64,000 nucleotides of DNA from Sphingomonas azotifigens NBRC 15497 (GCF_002091475.1 NZ_BCTR01000050.1:1-64000), one strand, 5' to 3'; counted from the first letter of the stretch, positions 16,586 to 25,709 are shown. Translations and numbers: made by a program. Notes: a model not told the origin generated them from the letters alone.

Positions 16586-16783
16586 ATGGACGCCGACGAA
16601 AATCTTCCGCGTCGATCCGACGATCTCGCGGCGCAGCTGGCAAGCCAGGACCTCGACCCCTTTTCGGTGGCCGAACTAAAGGCGCGAATCCAGCTACTTG
16701 AAGCCGAGATCGGACGGTGTCGCGAAAAGATTCAACGCGCCGTTCATCATCGTGCAAGCGCTGACGCTCTATTTAAGAGATGA
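16586..16783 (+). CDS. DUF1192 family small protein
   Basis: A 65-residue protein (MDADENLPRRSDDLAAQL...) with the DUF1192 pattern: a short acidic start, DPFSVAELKARIQLLEAEI, and a coiled-coil C-terminus. This family is common in alphaproteobacteria and has no known function. Its divergent position next to a PIG3-type quinone oxidoreductase gene is a common arrangement in sphingomonads. The start codon lies outside the oxidoreductase gene, leaving a 79-bp shared control region. Confidence 0.75.
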   Translation: MDADENLPRRSDDLAAQLASQDLDPFSVAELKARIQLLEAEIGRCREKIQRAVHHRASADALFKR

Positions 16784-16921
16784 GCGTCAAGGCACCGGAA
16801 CGCGGGCGATACGCCACGATCCTCCGGTGCGGGGCCGCAGCGCTTGATGCGGGGCCTGCCACTCCCGACATAGGGGAAGACGGGCTCAGCACCCTTTCGG
16901 CCCGACTGGAGTTGTATCCGA

Positions 16922-19243
16922 ATGCCTAGTTTCGCCTCCGCTCTCGAAGCCACCCTCCACAAGGCGCTCGAGGCTGCGTCCTCGCGCCGGCACGAATATG
17001 CGACGCTCGAGCATCTCCTGCTCGCGCTGATCGACGACGAACATGCCTCGAAGGTAATGGGCGCGTGCGGGGTGGACCTGGGCGAACTGAAGACGACCGT
17101 GGCGCACTATCTCGATACCGAGCTGGAAGCGCTGAAGGTGGACAACGCCACCGATCCCTCCCCCACCAGCGGCTTCCAGCGCGTCGTCCAGCGCGCGATC
17201 CTGCACGTCCAGTCCTCGGGCCGCGACGAGGTGACCGGCGCCAACGTGCTGGTCGCGCTGTTCAGCGAGCGCGAGAGCTATGCGGTCTATTTCCTGCAGC
17301 AGCAGGACATGAGCCGGCTCGATGCCGTCAGCTTCATCAGCCACGGCGTCGGCAAGGGCGGCACCACGCCCACCGAGGCGAGCACTCCCAAGGGCGCTGC
17401 CGAGGAAGACAAGTCGAACAAGCAGGAGGCGAAGACGGGCAAGGGTGAGAGCGCGCTCAAGCAGTTCACCGTCGACCTCAACGAGAAGGCGAAGATCGGC
17501 AAGGTCGATCCGCTGATCGGCCGTTCGGCGGAGGTTGACCGCACCGTCCAGATCCTCTGCCGGCGCAGCAAGAACAACCCGCTCTATGTGGGCGACCCCG
17601 GCGTCGGCAAGACCGCCATCGCCGAGGGCCTCGCCCGCAAGATCGTCGAGGGCGAAGTGCCCGAGGTCCTCAAGGACGCGGTGATCTACTCGCTCGACAT
17701 GGGCGCGCTGCTCGCCGGCACCCGCTATCGCGGCGACTTCGAGGAGCGGCTCAAGCAGGTAGTGTCGGAGCTCGAGAAGCTGCCGCACGCCGTGCTGTTC
17801 ATTGACGAGATCCACACCGTGATCGGCGCGGGCGCGACCAGCGGCGGCGCGATGGATGCGTCGAACCTGCTGAAACCCGCACTGTCGGGCGGCTCGATCC
17901 GCTGCATCGGCTCGACCACCTACAAGGAGTTCCGCAACCATTTCGAGAAGGACCGCGCGCTGCTCCGCCGCTTCCAGAAGATCGACGTCAACGAGCCGTC
18001 GGTCGAGGATACGGTGAAGATCCTGGCCGGCCTGCGCTCGGCGTTCGAGCAGCACCATTCGGTGAAGTACACCCCCGACGCGATCAAGTCGGCGGTGGAG
18101 CTGTCGGCGCGCTACATCAACGACCGCAAGCTGCCGGACAAGGCGATCGACGTGATCGACGAAGTCGGCGCGATGCAGATGCTGGTGGCGCCGTCCAAGC
18201 GCAAGAAGGTGATCACGCCCAAGGAGATCGAGCAGGTCATCGCGACCATGGCGCGCATCCCACCCAAGACCGTCTCGTCGGACGACACCAAGGTGCTCGC
18301 CAATATCGAGCAGGATCTGAAGCGCGTCGTGTTCGGCCAGGACAAGGCGATCGAGGTCCTGTCCTCGGCGATCAAGCTCAGCCGCGCGGGCCTGCGCGAT
18401 CCGGACAAGCCGATCGGCAACTATCTGTTCTCGGGGCCCACGGGCGTCGGCAAGACCGAGGTGGCGAAGCAGCTGGCCAACCTGCTCGGCATCCCGCTCC
18501 AGCGCTTCGACATGTCCGAGTACATGGAACGCCACTCGGTCAGCCGACTGATCGGTGCCCCTCCGGGCTATGTCGGCTATGACCAGGGCGGCCTGCTGAC
18601 CGACGCGGTCGATCAGAACCCGCATTCGGTGCTGCTGCTCGACGAAATCGAGAAGGCGCATCCGGACCTGTTCAATATCCTGCTGCAGGTGATGGACAAC
18701 GGCAAGCTGACCGACCACCACGGCAAGACCGTCGATTTCCGCAACACCATCCTCATCCTGACCACCAATGCCGGTGCGTCGGACATGGCGAAGGAAAGCG
18801 TGGGCTTCGGCGAACTGAGCCGCGAGGACGTGCAGGAAGAGGCGGTGAAGAACCTGTTCACCCCCGAATTCCGCAACCGCCTCGATGCGATCGTGCCGTT
18901 CGGCTATCTGCCGCCGGAAGTCGTCGCCCGCGTGGTCGACAAGTTCGTGCTCCAGCTCGAGCTGCAGCTCACCGATCGCGGCGTCCACATCCATCTGGAC
19001 GAGGAAGCCAAGGCGTGGCTCACCAAGCGCGGCTATGACAAGCTGTACGGCGCGCGCCCGATGGGCCGCCTGATGCAGGAGAAGATCAAGCAGCCGCTCG
19101 CCGAGGAGCTGCTGTTCGGCAAGCTCGTCCATGGCGGCGAGGTGAACGTGAAGCTGAAGGACAATGCACTGGCGTTCGAGATTACGCCTGCCGCGCCCAA
19201 GAAGCCCAAGAAGGGCAAGAAGGAAGCGCCTGCGGACGTCTGA
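16922..19243 (+). CDS. clpA: ATP-dependent Clp protease ATP-binding subunit ClpA
   Basis: A 773-residue Hsp100 unfoldase of normal ClpA length. An N-terminal ClpN repeat domain (residues 1-145, ATLHKALEAASSRRHEYATL) is followed by a Lys/Glu-rich linker. AAA1 has Walker A GDPGVGKTAIAEG and Walker B VLFIDEIHTVIGAG. AAA2 has Walker A GPTGVGKTEVAK and Walker B LLLDEIEKAHPDL. There is no ClpB-style middle domain. It feeds substrates to ClpP. The adaptor gene clpS, often just upstream, is not here: the region between DUF1192 and this gene is 138 bp and has no ORF. Confidence 0.95.
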   Translation: MPSFASALEATLHKALEAASSRRHEYATLEHLLLALIDDEHASKVMGACGVDLGELKTTVAHYLDTELEALKVDNATDPSPTSGFQRVVQRAILHVQSSGRDEVTGANVLVALFSERESYAVYFLQQQDMSRLDAVSFISHGVGKGGTTPTEASTPKGAAEEDKSNKQEAKTGKGESALKQFTVDLNEKAKIGKVDPLIGRSAEVDRTVQILCRRSKNNPLYVGDPGVGKTAIAEGLARKIVEGEVPEVLKDAVIYSLDMGALLAGTRYRGDFEERLKQVVSELEKLPHAVLFIDEIHTVIGAGATSGGAMDASNLLKPALSGGSIRCIGSTTYKEFRNHFEKDRALLRRFQKIDVNEPSVEDTVKILAGLRSAFEQHHSVKYTPDAIKSAVELSARYINDRKLPDKAIDVIDEVGAMQMLVAPSKRKKVITPKEIEQVIATMARIPPKTVSSDDTKVLANIEQDLKRVVFGQDKAIEVLSSAIKLSRAGLRDPDKPIGNYLFSGPTGVGKTEVAKQLANLLGIPLQRFDMSEYMERHSVSRLIGAPPGYVGYDQGGLLTDAVDQNPHSVLLLDEIEKAHPDLFNILLQVMDNGKLTDHHGKTVDFRNTILILTTNAGASDMAKESVGFGELSREDVQEEAVKNLFTPEFRNRLDAIVPFGYLPPEVVARVVDKFVLQLELQLTDRGVHIHLDEEAKAWLTKRGYDKLYGARPMGRLMQEKIKQPLAEELLFGKLVHGGEVNVKLKDNALAFEITPAAPKKPKKGKKEAPADV

Positions 19244-19262
19244 CCGCGCTCGCTTCGGAAAC

Positions 19263-19300
19263 GCAATGGGCCCGGGGGAGCGATCCCCCGGGCCCATTGC
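19263..19300. terminator. Strong bidirectional hairpin after clpA
   Basis: A perfect 17-bp stem (GCAATGGGCCCGGGGGA and its complement) with a GCGA loop sits between the converging clpA and urcA genes. There is no long T tract, so it may work as a bidirectional terminator or a 3' stabilising structure. Confidence 0.75.
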
Positions 19301-19365
19301 ATTCTAGGAACGCTAGTTCTTCCCGCATCCCCTCCCGAGCCGGAGGGAAGCGGAAGCGGAAACGA

Positions 19366-19689
19366 TCAGCGCGCGCGGCTCGCCACCAGCACGCCCTGGT
19401 TTGCGGCAAGGATGGCCCGATCGGCAGCCTGACGAGCGTCCGCGAGCGCGGCCTTGCGGCAGTTCAGTTCGTCGGCACTGAGCAGCAGCGAGCTGCGACC
19501 CGAGTCGATGCGGCAGACGCGCTGGCTCGCCATCACCACCCGGCGCTGCAGTCGGGCGCGGCCTTCGGCGCTCAGCAGTTCGGAAGGCTGGTAGGTGATG
19601 TGGACAGTCCTGTCCTCGCGCGTTTGGGCCTGCGCCGGAACGGTGGCGGTTGCACCAAGCATTGCGGCCAGTACGACGAGACGATTCAT
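19366..19689 (-). CDS. UrcA family protein, copy 1
   Basis: A 107-residue exported protein. MNRLVVLAAMLGATATVPAQA is a signal peptide. The mature part has the UrcA-family pattern: VHITYQPSELLSAEGRARLQRRV, then a Cys (QRVCRI) and a second in ELNCRKAALADAR. The two cysteines probably form a disulfide. UrcA proteins are short periplasmic proteins typical of sphingomonads and Caulobacterales; their role is unknown. GGAGA lies eight bases before the ATG. A second copy lies 400 bp upstream on the same strand. Confidence 0.85.
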   Translation of the reverse strand: MNRLVVLAAMLGATATVPAQAQTREDRTVHITYQPSELLSAEGRARLQRRVVMASQRVCRIDSGRSSLLLSADELNCRKAALADARQAADRAILAANQGVLVASRAR

Positions 19690-20089
19690 GGCTCATTCTC
19701 CATAGTGAGAGGGATCGCGACCGCACCGCACCGGCATTTCGCAAGCGCGGGCCTCTATCGGACGCGATTAGTCACTCCCGCAATCGATCCTCACGATCGC
19801 AGGCAATGCACCAGTATTGAGAAGTAAAAATTACCGTTACCGCATTGCGCATGCAGTTCACGATTATGAGGCGACCGATATCGTCAAGCTAAGCCATGGC
19901 CTAGCGGCTGCATAATGGCTCGCGACGCACGTCGGACCGGAAGAAATCTACCTCATATCCGCGAGCACGCGACTGTGCATGCCCTTTAAGCGCGCGCGTC
20001 TCCAAACCCACTTTGCCACCATTCAAGTTTTTTCTCTCGCTCGACGCGCAAGCCGCTCCCCGCACCGAACGCGGGGAGCGGTCGCACAC
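19690..20089. other. 400-bp non-coding gap between the two urcA genes
   Basis: No ORF with convincing codon usage or ribosome site is visible. The stretch 19790-20040 is less G+C-rich than the surroundings and should hold the promoter of urcA copy 1, although no clear -35/-10 pair stands out. A terminator-like hairpin of copy 2 lies at 20053-20081. No tRNA-like structure was found by eye. Confidence 0.5.
20053..20081 (-). terminator. Hairpin after urcA copy 2
   Basis: An 11-bp perfect stem, CCGCTCCCCGC / GCGGGGAGCGG, with a 7-base loop lies directly downstream of the minus-strand urcA stop codon. It has no T tract. Confidence 0.55.
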
Positions 20090-20413
20090 TTAATGATCGC
20101 TCGCGAGCATGCGCCCCTGATTGGCGGCGAGGATCGCACGCTCGGCCTGTTGGCGGGCATCCGCCAGCGCCGCGCGACGGCAGTTGAGTTCGTCGCGGCT
20201 CGCCAGCCGCGATCCGGTCTGCGGCATAGTGCAGACGCGGTTGCTCGCCAGCGCCACCCGGCGCTGGAGTGCGGCGCGGCCCTTGGCATCGAGCAGGTCG
20301 CTGGTCTTGTAGGCGACATGCACGGTGGTCTGCCGATGGTCCTGGTCTTGGGCCTGGGCAGGAACCGTGGCGATCGTGCCAAGCATTGCGGCCATCACGA
20401 TGAAAGTCTTCAT
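20090..20413 (-). CDS. UrcA family protein, copy 2
   Basis: A 107-residue paralogue of the gene at 19366-19689: MKTFIVMAAMLGTIATVPAQA leader, VHVAYKTSDLLDAKGRAALQ, NRVCTMPQ, and ELNCRRAALADARQQAERA. Length, cysteine positions and the C-terminal AILAANQG are shared, so the two arose by duplication. AGGAGG stands seven bases before ATG 20413. Its own hairpin and gap suggest separate transcription from copy 1. Confidence 0.85.
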   Translation of the reverse strand: MKTFIVMAAMLGTIATVPAQAQDQDHRQTTVHVAYKTSDLLDAKGRAALQRRVALASNRVCTMPQTGSRLASRDELNCRRAALADARQQAERAILAANQGRMLASDH

Positions 20414-20656
20414 GATTGGTCCTCCTGGAAGCGGTGTTGGTCGCGACCTTGTCGCGGCCGGTCTCCGCCGGCTGACCGCGCCTCTACTCTCAATTTGGGT
20501 CACCCCCATGGAGGGCGCATGACAGTCCGCGGCAGAAGACATGACATAAATATTTAAGCCGGGCGCAATACTGCGTCGCAACAACTTTCAACGAAAGAAA
20601 GTTACCTAGTCAAATCGAAGTACCAACTTGGCACGAAGGGACGACTATTCCACCGA

Positions 20657-20926
20657 TCAGCGCTGCCGCAGGCCGATTCGTCGCGCGACAACCACCGGCG
20701 TGTCGCACTGGGCAAACCGCACCACCGGCCGATAGGCATTGGCCAGCGGCTCCTTGTCCAGCGAGCGCAGCGTCGGTGCAGGCGCCTCGCCTTCGCGGAC
20801 CAGCTGATCGCGGACATTCTCGCACCGGGGCTGCGGCGACGGTGTCGCGACGCTGGGTTTGGGCAGGGCGGAGGCAGCGGGCGCCTCGTCACTTGCCATC
20901 GACAGCAGGAACAGGACCATCAGCAC
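20657..20926 (-). CDS. Hypothetical small exported protein
   Basis: An 89-residue ORF starting at GTG 20926 (GGAGG seven bases upstream) or ATG 20920. It begins with a short hydrophobic segment (MVLFLLSMA), then a Pro/Ala-rich linker (ALPKPSVATPSPQPR) and a C-terminal part with two cysteines (RCENVRDQL, FAQCDTPVVVARRIG). I do not recognise a family. The good ribosome site and the spacing from galE support it as real, but it could also be non-functional. Confidence 0.45.
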   Translation of the reverse strand: MLMVLFLLSMASDEAPAASALPKPSVATPSPQPRCENVRDQLVREGEAPAPTLRSLDKEPLANAYRPVVRFAQCDTPVVVARRIGLRQR

Positions 20927-20992
20927 CGCCGGCCTCCCTCTGGCGCCTTTAGATGCGCCTGAGAGGATTTTATCAGCTGCTACGGCGGCTGC

Positions 20993-21991
20993 CTATCGCC
21001 CCATTTCGGCCAGCTTGCGCTCCCAGGCGAGCGCATCCCGGACGATGCCGCCCAGGTCGGCATGCTTGGGCCGCCACGGCAGCGCCGCGAGGATCGCGCT
21101 GTTGTCCGCCACCAGCGCGTCGGGATCGCCTGCGCGGCGGCCCTCCAGCTTGCGCTCGATCGTCATGTTGGTCACCCGATCGACCGCGTCGAGCACCTCG
21201 AGCACCGAGAAGCCGCGGCCATAGCCGCAGTTCATGGTATGACTTTCCTCCGGCCGCGCGATCAGCAGGTCGAGCGCGTCGACATGCGCGGCGGCGAGAT
21301 CGCTGACATGGATATAGTCACGCACGCCCGTGCCGTCCGGCGTCGCAAAGTCGGTGCCGAACACCGAGACATGCGACCGCTTGCCGGTCGCCGCTTCCAC
21401 CGCCACCTTGATCAGGTGCGTGGCACCCGCGGTCGACTGGCCGCTGCGCCCCTGCGGATCGGCACCCGCCACGTTGAAATAGCGTAGCGCGCAATAGTTG
21501 AGCGGATGCGCTGCCGCCACGTCCTTCAGCATGATCTCGGTCATCAGCTTGGACATGCCGTAGGGATTGATCGGCACCTTGGGGCTGTCCTCGCGGATCG
21601 GCACCTGCTCGGGGATGCCATAGGTCGCCGCGGTCGAGGAGAAGATGAAGTGGCGCACGCCCTCGGCCACCACGGCCTCGATCAGCGCGCGGCTGGCGGC
21701 GGTGTTGTTGCGATAATATTTGAGCGGATCAGTCACCGATTCCGGCACCACCACCGATCCGGCGAAGTGCATCACCGCGGTCACGCCATGCTCGCGGATC
21801 GCCGCGCGGACCGCCGGGATGTCGTCGATGCTGGCGACGACCAGCTTGGCGCGCGGATCCACCGCCCAGTCGAACCCCGTCACCAGATTGTCGATCACGA
21901 CGACGCGCCAGCCTGCGTCGAGCAGCGCCAGCACCGCATGGCTGCCGATATAGCCCGCCCCACCCGTCACCAGCACCGTACCGTCGCGCAT
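20993..21991 (-). CDS. galE: UDP-glucose 4-epimerase
   Basis: A 332-residue short-chain dehydrogenase/reductase. It has the NAD-binding TGGAGYIGSHAVLALL at residues ~8-24, the catalytic Ser/Thr in FSSTAATYG, YGMSKLMTE (Tyr-x3-Lys), the substrate segment LRYFNVAGADPQGRSGQ, and the GalE-specific GTGVRDYIHVSDLA. It interconverts UDP-glucose and UDP-galactose for cell-surface polysaccharide. The start is ATG 21991 with GGGGA upstream. It is divergent from msrA with 68 bp between the starts. Confidence 0.93.
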   Translation of the reverse strand: MRDGTVLVTGGAGYIGSHAVLALLDAGWRVVVIDNLVTGFDWAVDPRAKLVVASIDDIPAVRAAIREHGVTAVMHFAGSVVVPESVTDPLKYYRNNTAASRALIEAVVAEGVRHFIFSSTAATYGIPEQVPIREDSPKVPINPYGMSKLMTEIMLKDVAAAHPLNYCALRYFNVAGADPQGRSGQSTAGATHLIKVAVEAATGKRSHVSVFGTDFATPDGTGVRDYIHVSDLAAAHVDALDLLIARPEESHTMNCGYGRGFSVLEVLDAVDRVTNMTIERKLEGRRAGDPDALVADNSAILAALPWRPKHADLGGIVRDALAWERKLAEMGR

Positions 21992-22059
21992 CGTTCGATC
22001 CCCTTTGTTCCGCCGCCCCTCCACCCTATCTTGGACGCACAAGCAAGGAGTTCCTCGAC

Positions 22060-22605
22060 ATGACGATCGAAACGGCGACGCTCGCCGGCGGTTGCTTCTG
22101 GTGCACGGAAGCGGTGTTCAACGATGTGATCGGCGTACAGGGCGTCGAAAGCGGCTATATCGGCGGCACCAAGGAGAACCCGACCTACAAGGAAGTCTGC
22201 ACCGGCGACACCGGCCATGCCGAGGCGATCCGCGTCAGCTTCGACACCGATGTGGTGAGCTATGGCGAGATCCTCGACATCTTCCTCGCAACCCATGACC
22301 CCACCCAGCTCAACCGCCAGGGCAATGACGTCGGCACCCAGTATCGCTCGGCGATCTTCCCGCATTCCGCCGAGCAGGAGCGCGAGGCGCTGGACGCGAT
22401 CGACCGCGCCCGCCCGGATTGGCCGCAGCCGATCGTCACCGCGATCGAGCCGCTCGGCGAGTGGTGGCCGGCCGAGGAATATCACCAGGAATATTGGCAG
22501 GGCGAAGGCCAGCGGAATCCCTATTGTCTGGCGGTGATCCCGCCCAAGCTCCGCAAGCTGCGCAAAAGCTTCGCCAACCGGACGAAAGAGGGCGCGGCCG
22601 CTTAA
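22060..22605 (+). CDS. msrA: Peptide-methionine (S)-S-oxide reductase MsrA
   Basis: A 181-residue MsrA with the catalytic GGCFWCTEAVF motif near residue 12, plus GYIGGTKENPTYKEVCTGDTGHAEAI and YHQEYWQ, which hold substrate-binding residues. It reduces the S-epimer of methionine sulfoxide in proteins. A Cys near residue 46 (KEVCTG) and the lack of a C-terminal Cys pair fit the shorter class. AGGAG lies upstream. The stop codon lies inside a strong hairpin. Confidence 0.94.
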   Translation: MTIETATLAGGCFWCTEAVFNDVIGVQGVESGYIGGTKENPTYKEVCTGDTGHAEAIRVSFDTDVVSYGEILDIFLATHDPTQLNRQGNDVGTQYRSAIFPHSAEQEREALDAIDRARPDWPQPIVTAIEPLGEWWPAEEYHQEYWQGEGQRNPYCLAVIPPKLRKLRKSFANRTKEGAAA

Positions 22606-22617
22606 GGCCGCGCCCTC
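22588..22617 (+). terminator. Hairpin overlapping the msrA stop codon
   Basis: A perfect 12-bp stem (GAGGGCGCGGCC / GGCCGCGCCCTC) with the loop GCTTAA. The TAA is the msrA stop codon, so the stem lies half in coding sequence. No T tract follows. It may slow termination or shield the 3' end. Confidence 0.6.
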
Positions 22618-22966
22618 CCACGGGGGTGTTCGAGACCGCGGCGCGTCACACGGCGCGCCGCGGCTTTCGAAAGGCGAAACGCGGTGCGGGGGAGCACCAT
22701 ACGCCAATCGGGTTCCGCGCATCGTAGGATGGAATAGTACGAACGGGCGCACGCTCGATGCTCGGGCGACGGCTCCAGAAACGCACTAGGTCCATCCCTC
22801 ACCGCCTCGCCCGTCTTTTTATCCGCGAGCTGTACGGCACAACGAATCTAGGAACTTGCCGGAAACTGTAAAGAAAAATGGATACACCAACGTACCCATA
22901 TTGAGACCTGGCAAGTATTTAGCGTTTGCAGCATTGTCACCGCAGACTGTTGTTTCTTCGCCGCAA
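22618..22966. other. Non-coding gap between convergent msrA and tsaC
   Basis: About 350 bp with no supported gene. The part 22840-22960 is clearly less G+C-rich. A 7-bp inverted pair ACTTGCC / GGCAAGT spans about 60 bp there. Short open frames here run into antisense of tsaC and lack ribosome sites. Nothing resembles a tRNA or known riboswitch. Confidence 0.4.
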
Positions 22967-23899
22967 TCAGTTCCGGGGGTGCGCCGCGCGGGCCAGACGA
23001 TCACGGATCGCCGCGCCCAGCCCATGCTGCGGCACCGGCGCAATGGCGATCGCCGGACGATCCGACGCATCGGCGCGGTGCAGCGCATCAAACAACCGCG
23101 CCGCGGCTTCGCGCAGGTCCCCCGTCGCGGACAGCGTGTCGTCGCCCTCCACGTCGCCAAAGCCGATCAGCCATTCGCCGTCCGCTGCCGTTAGTGCGTT
23201 CAGCCGCACCGGCTTCGACGGCGCATAATGGCTGGCAAGCTGCCCGGGCGCGGTAACCGCCCCCGGCGTGCTGCCGCTGCCATAGCCGGGCAGTTGCTCG
23301 GCGGTGATCGGGCCCGGCCGCAGGATGCGATGCGTGGCAGACTCGACGATCGTCGACTCGAGGCCCGCGCTGGTCGCGCCGTCGTCGATCACCAACGGGA
23401 TTCGCCCGGCCAGACTGGCGGCGACATGCGCGGCACGGGTCGGGCTGATGCCGCCGCTGGCATTGGCGGAAGGCGCGGCGAGCGGCCGCCCGCTTGCGTG
23501 GATCAGCCCCTGCATCGCCCGGTGATCCGGCATGCGCAGCGCCACCGTTGGCAGCCCGGCGGTGACCAGGCTGGCGACCGGCGAGCCCTCCGCCAGCGGG
23601 AGCACCATGGTCAGCGGCCCCGGCCAGAACCGCGCCGCCAGCGCCCGCGCCTCGGCATCCAAGCGCGCGATCGTTTCGGCCTGGTCCATGTCGGCGACAT
23701 GCACGATCAGCGGGTTGAACGAGGGCCGGCCCTTGGCCGCATAGATCCCGGCCACGGCGTCCGAATCGGTCGCGTCGGCGGCGAGCCCGTAGACGGTTTC
23801 GGTGGGCACCGCGACGCAGGCGCCGCTGCGAATCAGCGCGGCGGCTTCGCCAAGGGCGGCCTCGCCGTAGGGTAAGATGCGCGGATTTGCTGGGCTCAC
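22967..23899 (-). CDS. tsaC: L-threonylcarbamoyladenylate synthase (Sua5/YrdC type)
   Basis: A ~310-residue two-domain protein. The YrdC domain has VPTETVYGLAADA, IYAAKGRPSFNPLIVHV, FWPGPLTMVL and LAAPSANASGGISPT. A C-terminal Sua5 domain follows after SPGAVTAPGQLASHYAP-like sequence. It makes threonylcarbamoyl-AMP for t6A37 of ANN-decoding tRNAs. The start is GTG 23899 (VSPANPRIL); no ATG is near, and the Shine-Dalgarno is weak, so the exact start is open. It is divergent from the acyl-CoA dehydrogenase, 48 bp apart. Confidence 0.88.
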   Translation of the reverse strand: MSPANPRILPYGEAALGEAAALIRSGACVAVPTETVYGLAADATDSDAVAGIYAAKGRPSFNPLIVHVADMDQAETIARLDAEARALAARFWPGPLTMVLPLAEGSPVASLVTAGLPTVALRMPDHRAMQGLIHASGRPLAAPSANASGGISPTRAAHVAASLAGRIPLVIDDGATSAGLESTIVESATHRILRPGPITAEQLPGYGSGSTPGAVTAPGQLASHYAPSKPVRLNALTAADGEWLIGFGDVEGDDTLSATGDLREAAARLFDALHRADASDRPAIAIAPVPQHGLGAAIRDRLARAAHPRN

Positions 23900-23947
23900 C
23901 TGCAAGGCGCTATATCGGGAGCGAGAAGAGGACAAGAGAGAGGCCTG

Positions 23948-25642
23948 ATGTTCACCCCCGCCACTGCCGAGCAGCGTTTCGTGCTCGACCATATCGTCCG
24001 CCTGTCCGAGATCAGCGAAGACGCCACCTCCGATCTGGTGGAAGCGGTGCTCGACGGCGCCGGCCAATTCGCCGCCGGCGAATGGGCCCCGCTCGAACGG
24101 CTCGGCGACACCGAGGGCGCCCGCTGGACCGAGAATGGCGTGACGATGCCCCAGGGCTTCGCCGCCGCCTATCGCGCCTATGTCGAGGGCGGCTGGGGCA
24201 CGATCGGCTCGCCGGCCGAGTTCGGCGGCCAGGGCCTGCCGGTCAGCCTGTCGATCGCCGTGCTGGAGACGCTGGGCAGCGCGAACATGGGCTTCTGCCT
24301 GTGCCCGGTGCTCACCGTCGGCGCGGTCGAGGCGCTGCACCACCACGGCTCGCCCGAACAGCAGGCACAGTATCTGCCCAGGCTCGCCACCGGCGAATGG
24401 ACCGGCACGATGAACCTCACCGAGCCGCAGGCGGGCTCGGACGTCGGCGCGGTGAAGGCCAAGGCCGAGCCTACCGGCGACGGCCGGTGGAAGATCAAAG
24501 GCACCAAGATCTACATCTCGTTCGGCGACCATGACATGGCCGACAACATCATCCATCTGGTGCTCGCCCGCACGCCCGGCGCGCCGGCCGGGACCAAGGG
24601 GCTGTCGCTGTTCCTGGTGCCGAAATACCGGCTGAACGACGACGGCACGCCGGGCGCGTTCAACGACATCAAGGTCGTCTCGATCGAGCACAAGATGGGC
24701 CTCCACGCCTCGCCCACCTGCGTGCTGAGCTTCGGCGACAAGGACGATTGCATCGGCGAGCTGATCGGCCCCGAGCTGGGCGGCATCCGCGCGATGTTCA
24801 CGATGATGAACAACGCCCGGTTGAACGTCGGCCTGCAGGGCGTGCAGGTCGCCGAGCGCGCCACCCAGCGTGCGGTCGCCTATGCGCGGGAGCGGGTGCA
24901 GGGGTATCGCGGCGGGGCGCCGACGGCGATTATCGAGCACCCCGATGTCCGCCGCATGCTGCTGCGGATGAAGGCGCAGACTCAGGCGGCCCGCGCGATG
25001 GTCTATTACGCCTTCGGCCAGCTCGATCGCGGCCGGGCGGGCGATGCGGAGGCGGAAAAGCGCGTCGAGCTGCTCACCCCGCTGGCCAAGGCGCATGCGA
25101 CCGATCTCGGCAACGAAGTCGCCAGCCTCGGCATCCAGGTCCATGGCGGCATGGGCTATATCGAGGAGACCGGCGCCGCCCAGCATTTCCGCGACGCGCG
25201 GATCACGCCGATCTACGAAGGCACCAACGGCATCCAGGCCGCCGATCTGGTCGGCCGCAAGCTGAGCATGGACAATGGCGCGACGCTGCTCGGCCTGCTG
25301 GCGGATATGCGCGCCGAGGCGGAGGATACGGGGCTCCGTTCGCTGATCGACGCCTGCGAGGAGGTCGGCCGCAACCTGCTGGGCAGCGATGCCGACGACC
25401 GGCTGGCGGCGAGCTACCCGTTCCTGACGATGCTGTCGGTGGCGGTGTGCGGCTGGCTGATGGAGAAGAGCGGCCGGCTGGCGGCGGCGAGCGATGGCGA
25501 GCCGGGCTTCCTCAAGATGAAGCAGGCGGCGGCGCGCTTCTATGTCGAGCAGATCGTGCCTGAGGCGCTCGGCCTGCGCGCGGCGGCGATGGCCAAGGCG
25601 GCGGTGCTGTACGCGGTGGACGCGGAGGCGTTCGCGGCGTGA
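23948..25642 (+). CDS. Acyl-CoA dehydrogenase, DmdC-like long form
   Basis: A 564-residue acyl-CoA dehydrogenase. The FAD-binding signature is GEWTGTMNLTEPQAGSDVG, and the catalytic Glu lies in IYEGTNGIQAADLVGRKL. The protein is ~180 residues longer than ordinary acyl-CoA dehydrogenases and has the extra helical C-terminal domain of the 3-methylmercaptopropionyl-CoA dehydrogenase (DmdC)-like group. It oxidises an acyl-CoA to the enoyl-CoA and passes electrons to ETF. Substrate choice is not readable, and many such genes have no link to DMSP. An AGAGAGG precedes the ATG. Confidence 0.88.
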   Translation: MFTPATAEQRFVLDHIVRLSEISEDATSDLVEAVLDGAGQFAAGEWAPLERLGDTEGARWTENGVTMPQGFAAAYRAYVEGGWGTIGSPAEFGGQGLPVSLSIAVLETLGSANMGFCLCPVLTVGAVEALHHHGSPEQQAQYLPRLATGEWTGTMNLTEPQAGSDVGAVKAKAEPTGDGRWKIKGTKIYISFGDHDMADNIIHLVLARTPGAPAGTKGLSLFLVPKYRLNDDGTPGAFNDIKVVSIEHKMGLHASPTCVLSFGDKDDCIGELIGPELGGIRAMFTMMNNARLNVGLQGVQVAERATQRAVAYARERVQGYRGGAPTAIIEHPDVRRMLLRMKAQTQAARAMVYYAFGQLDRGRAGDAEAEKRVELLTPLAKAHATDLGNEVASLGIQVHGGMGYIEETGAAQHFRDARITPIYEGTNGIQAADLVGRKLSMDNGATLLGLLADMRAEAEDTGLRSLIDACEEVGRNLLGSDADDRLAASYPFLTMLSVAVCGWLMEKSGRLAAASDGEPGFLKMKQAAARFYVEQIVPEALGLRAAAMAKAAVLYAVDAEAFAA

Positions 25643-25652
25643 TCCCTGCGCG

Positions 25653-25677
25653 GGCCCTCCCGGGGAATGGGAGGGCC
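25653..25677. terminator. Hairpin between convergent genes
   Basis: A 9-bp stem GGCCCTCCC / GGGAGGGCC with a 7-base loop lies 10 bp after the acyl-CoA dehydrogenase stop codon and before the convergent acyltransferase gene. Confidence 0.6.
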
Positions 25678-25709
25678 TGCCAAGCGAACCGTAAAGCTAC
25701 GAGACCTGC

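Noticed and set aside
16886-19297. 803-residue minus-strand ORF opposite clpA
   Set aside because: Antisense of an intact ClpA; the length reflects codon bias only.
19690-20089. tRNA or structural RNA in the larger gaps
   Set aside because: No cloverleaf, TTCGAATCC-like T arm or known RNA motif could be seen in this gap or in 22618-22966; a covariance-model search would be needed to be certain.
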